NCBI GenBank assembly: GCA_013214985.1
Contig: JABSRY010000154.1
Span: 1-6,238 of the forward strand
From: Hyphomicrobiales bacterium
Lineage (GTDB): Bacteria > Pseudomonadota > Alphaproteobacteria > Rhizobiales > OSC116
Direction of reading: 5' to 3'
DNA length: 6,238 bases
A program made the translations under genes and the position numbers. The notes beneath the pieces were generated by a model. It did not search any database, was not told where the DNA came from, and saw nothing but the letters and a program-made list of their open reading frames with translations. This document shows, one piece after another, positions 5,848 to 6,238 of this stretch (positions are counted from its first letter, which is position 1; the number at the start of each line of letters is the position of its first letter).

Positions 5848-6171
5848 ATGAATAGAATTTTACAAATTGGCGCATTCGCATGGATTATCTCTGAAGGTAT
5901 GGAAATTTATAGCGGTGGATATACGGTCTATAACTCGAGCGTTTCTACTACCGCATTTTTATTGATTGCTATTGGGATATTATCGTTATTTAGACATGAA
6001 ACATTAAGCATAGTTGGTAAAGTAGGCGCCATTTGTGTTTTTGCGTCCATGCTTGGGTTTACTTGGATTGCATTTAAGGTGATTGGCAGCGATGTGGTCA
6101 ATGATTTGGAGATTTTGATGTTACATCCCAGGGGATTTATGTTACATGATTACATAGTAGGAGTAGAGTAG
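5848..6171 (+). CDS. Small predicted membrane protein of unknown function
   Basis: I do not recognise the family. The 107-residue product has about three hydrophobic stretches: roughly 4-18 (ILQIGAFAWIISEG), 34-48 (TTAFLLIAIGILSLF) and 56-80 (VGKVGAICVFASMLGFTWIAF). A short more polar tail of about 27 residues follows, containing HPRGFMLHDY. It has no cysteine pair, known metal motif or obvious enzyme signature. The start ATG at 5848 follows AATAGG about seven bases upstream. The upstream region has a strong promoter overlapped by two repeated dyads, which argues strongly that this is a real, repressed gene. The protein ends soon after the tail instead of entering another hydrophobic helix. 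Other frames do not continue it, so a missing fourth helix by truncation is possible but not shown. Confidence 0.7.
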   Translation: MNRILQIGAFAWIISEGMEIYSGGYTVYNSSVSTTAFLLIAIGILSLFRHETLSIVGKVGAICVFASMLGFTWIAFKVIGSDVVNDLEILMLHPRGFMLHDYIVGVE

Positions 6172-6214
6172 ATAACTAACTAGAATGAAACGTTACTACC
6201 TGTAAAAACAAATT

Positions 6215-6223
6215 TGATATAAT
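6215..6223 (+). promoter_or_regulatory. Extended -10 promoter element pointing out of the window
   Basis: TGATATAAT at 6215-6223 is a perfect extended -10 (TG, one base, TATAAT). No good -35 is seen at 16-19 bases upstream; the best is TTACTA at 6193-6198. Transcription would start near 6230 and serve a gene beyond the right edge. Confidence 0.4.
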
Positions 6224-6238
6224 ATGCCATGCATACCC

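Overview
The window looks like chromosomal DNA of an AT-rich proteobacterium, most likely an alphaproteobacterium. The GMP synthetase reads like the alphaproteobacterial type, and the partial transposase-accessory protein reads like the TnpA of IS66 elements common in that class. This placement comes from recognising protein sequences, not from a database search; genus and family cannot be named.

Layout, left to right. Positions 1-361 are the tnpA end of an IS66-family insertion sequence that runs off the left edge and is transcribed leftward. Its tip (GTAA... read on the minus strand) abuts position 362, where the remnant of a YdeI/OmpD-associated-type gene begins abruptly. That gene has lost its N-terminus to the insertion and also carries an in-frame TAG at a conserved Trp. 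A short intergenic stretch follows with three copies of AATACCGTC in alternating orientation, including a perfect 15-bp hairpin. Next, on the minus strand, come guaA (complete GMP synthetase), two tandem AzoR-type flavin reductases of equal length but different pocket residues, and a pirin-family (quercetinase-like) cupin protein. A LysR-type regulator is divergent from the pirin gene. The right end holds a small predicted membrane protein behind a promoter overlapped by two near-identical dyad operators, and finally an extended -10 promoter pointing out of the window.

How the genes may work together. The pirin gene and the two azoreductase genes face the same way, 66 and 51 nt apart. The pirin gene shares a compact divergent promoter region with the LysR gene. 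In this region the two -35 elements overlap on opposite strands, and a 21-bp perfect palindrome covers the LysR -10 while lying about 55 bp upstream of the predicted pirin start. The simplest reading is a LysR-controlled response to quinones, flavonoids or other electrophiles, with autoregulation. A second overlapping palindrome in front of the first azoreductase suggests an additional control point. guaA is 156 nt further downstream and is probably an independent housekeeping gene. I found no clearly unprecedented system. The most informative parts are the regulatory architecture, the diverged second azoreductase and the doubly broken YdeI-like gene.
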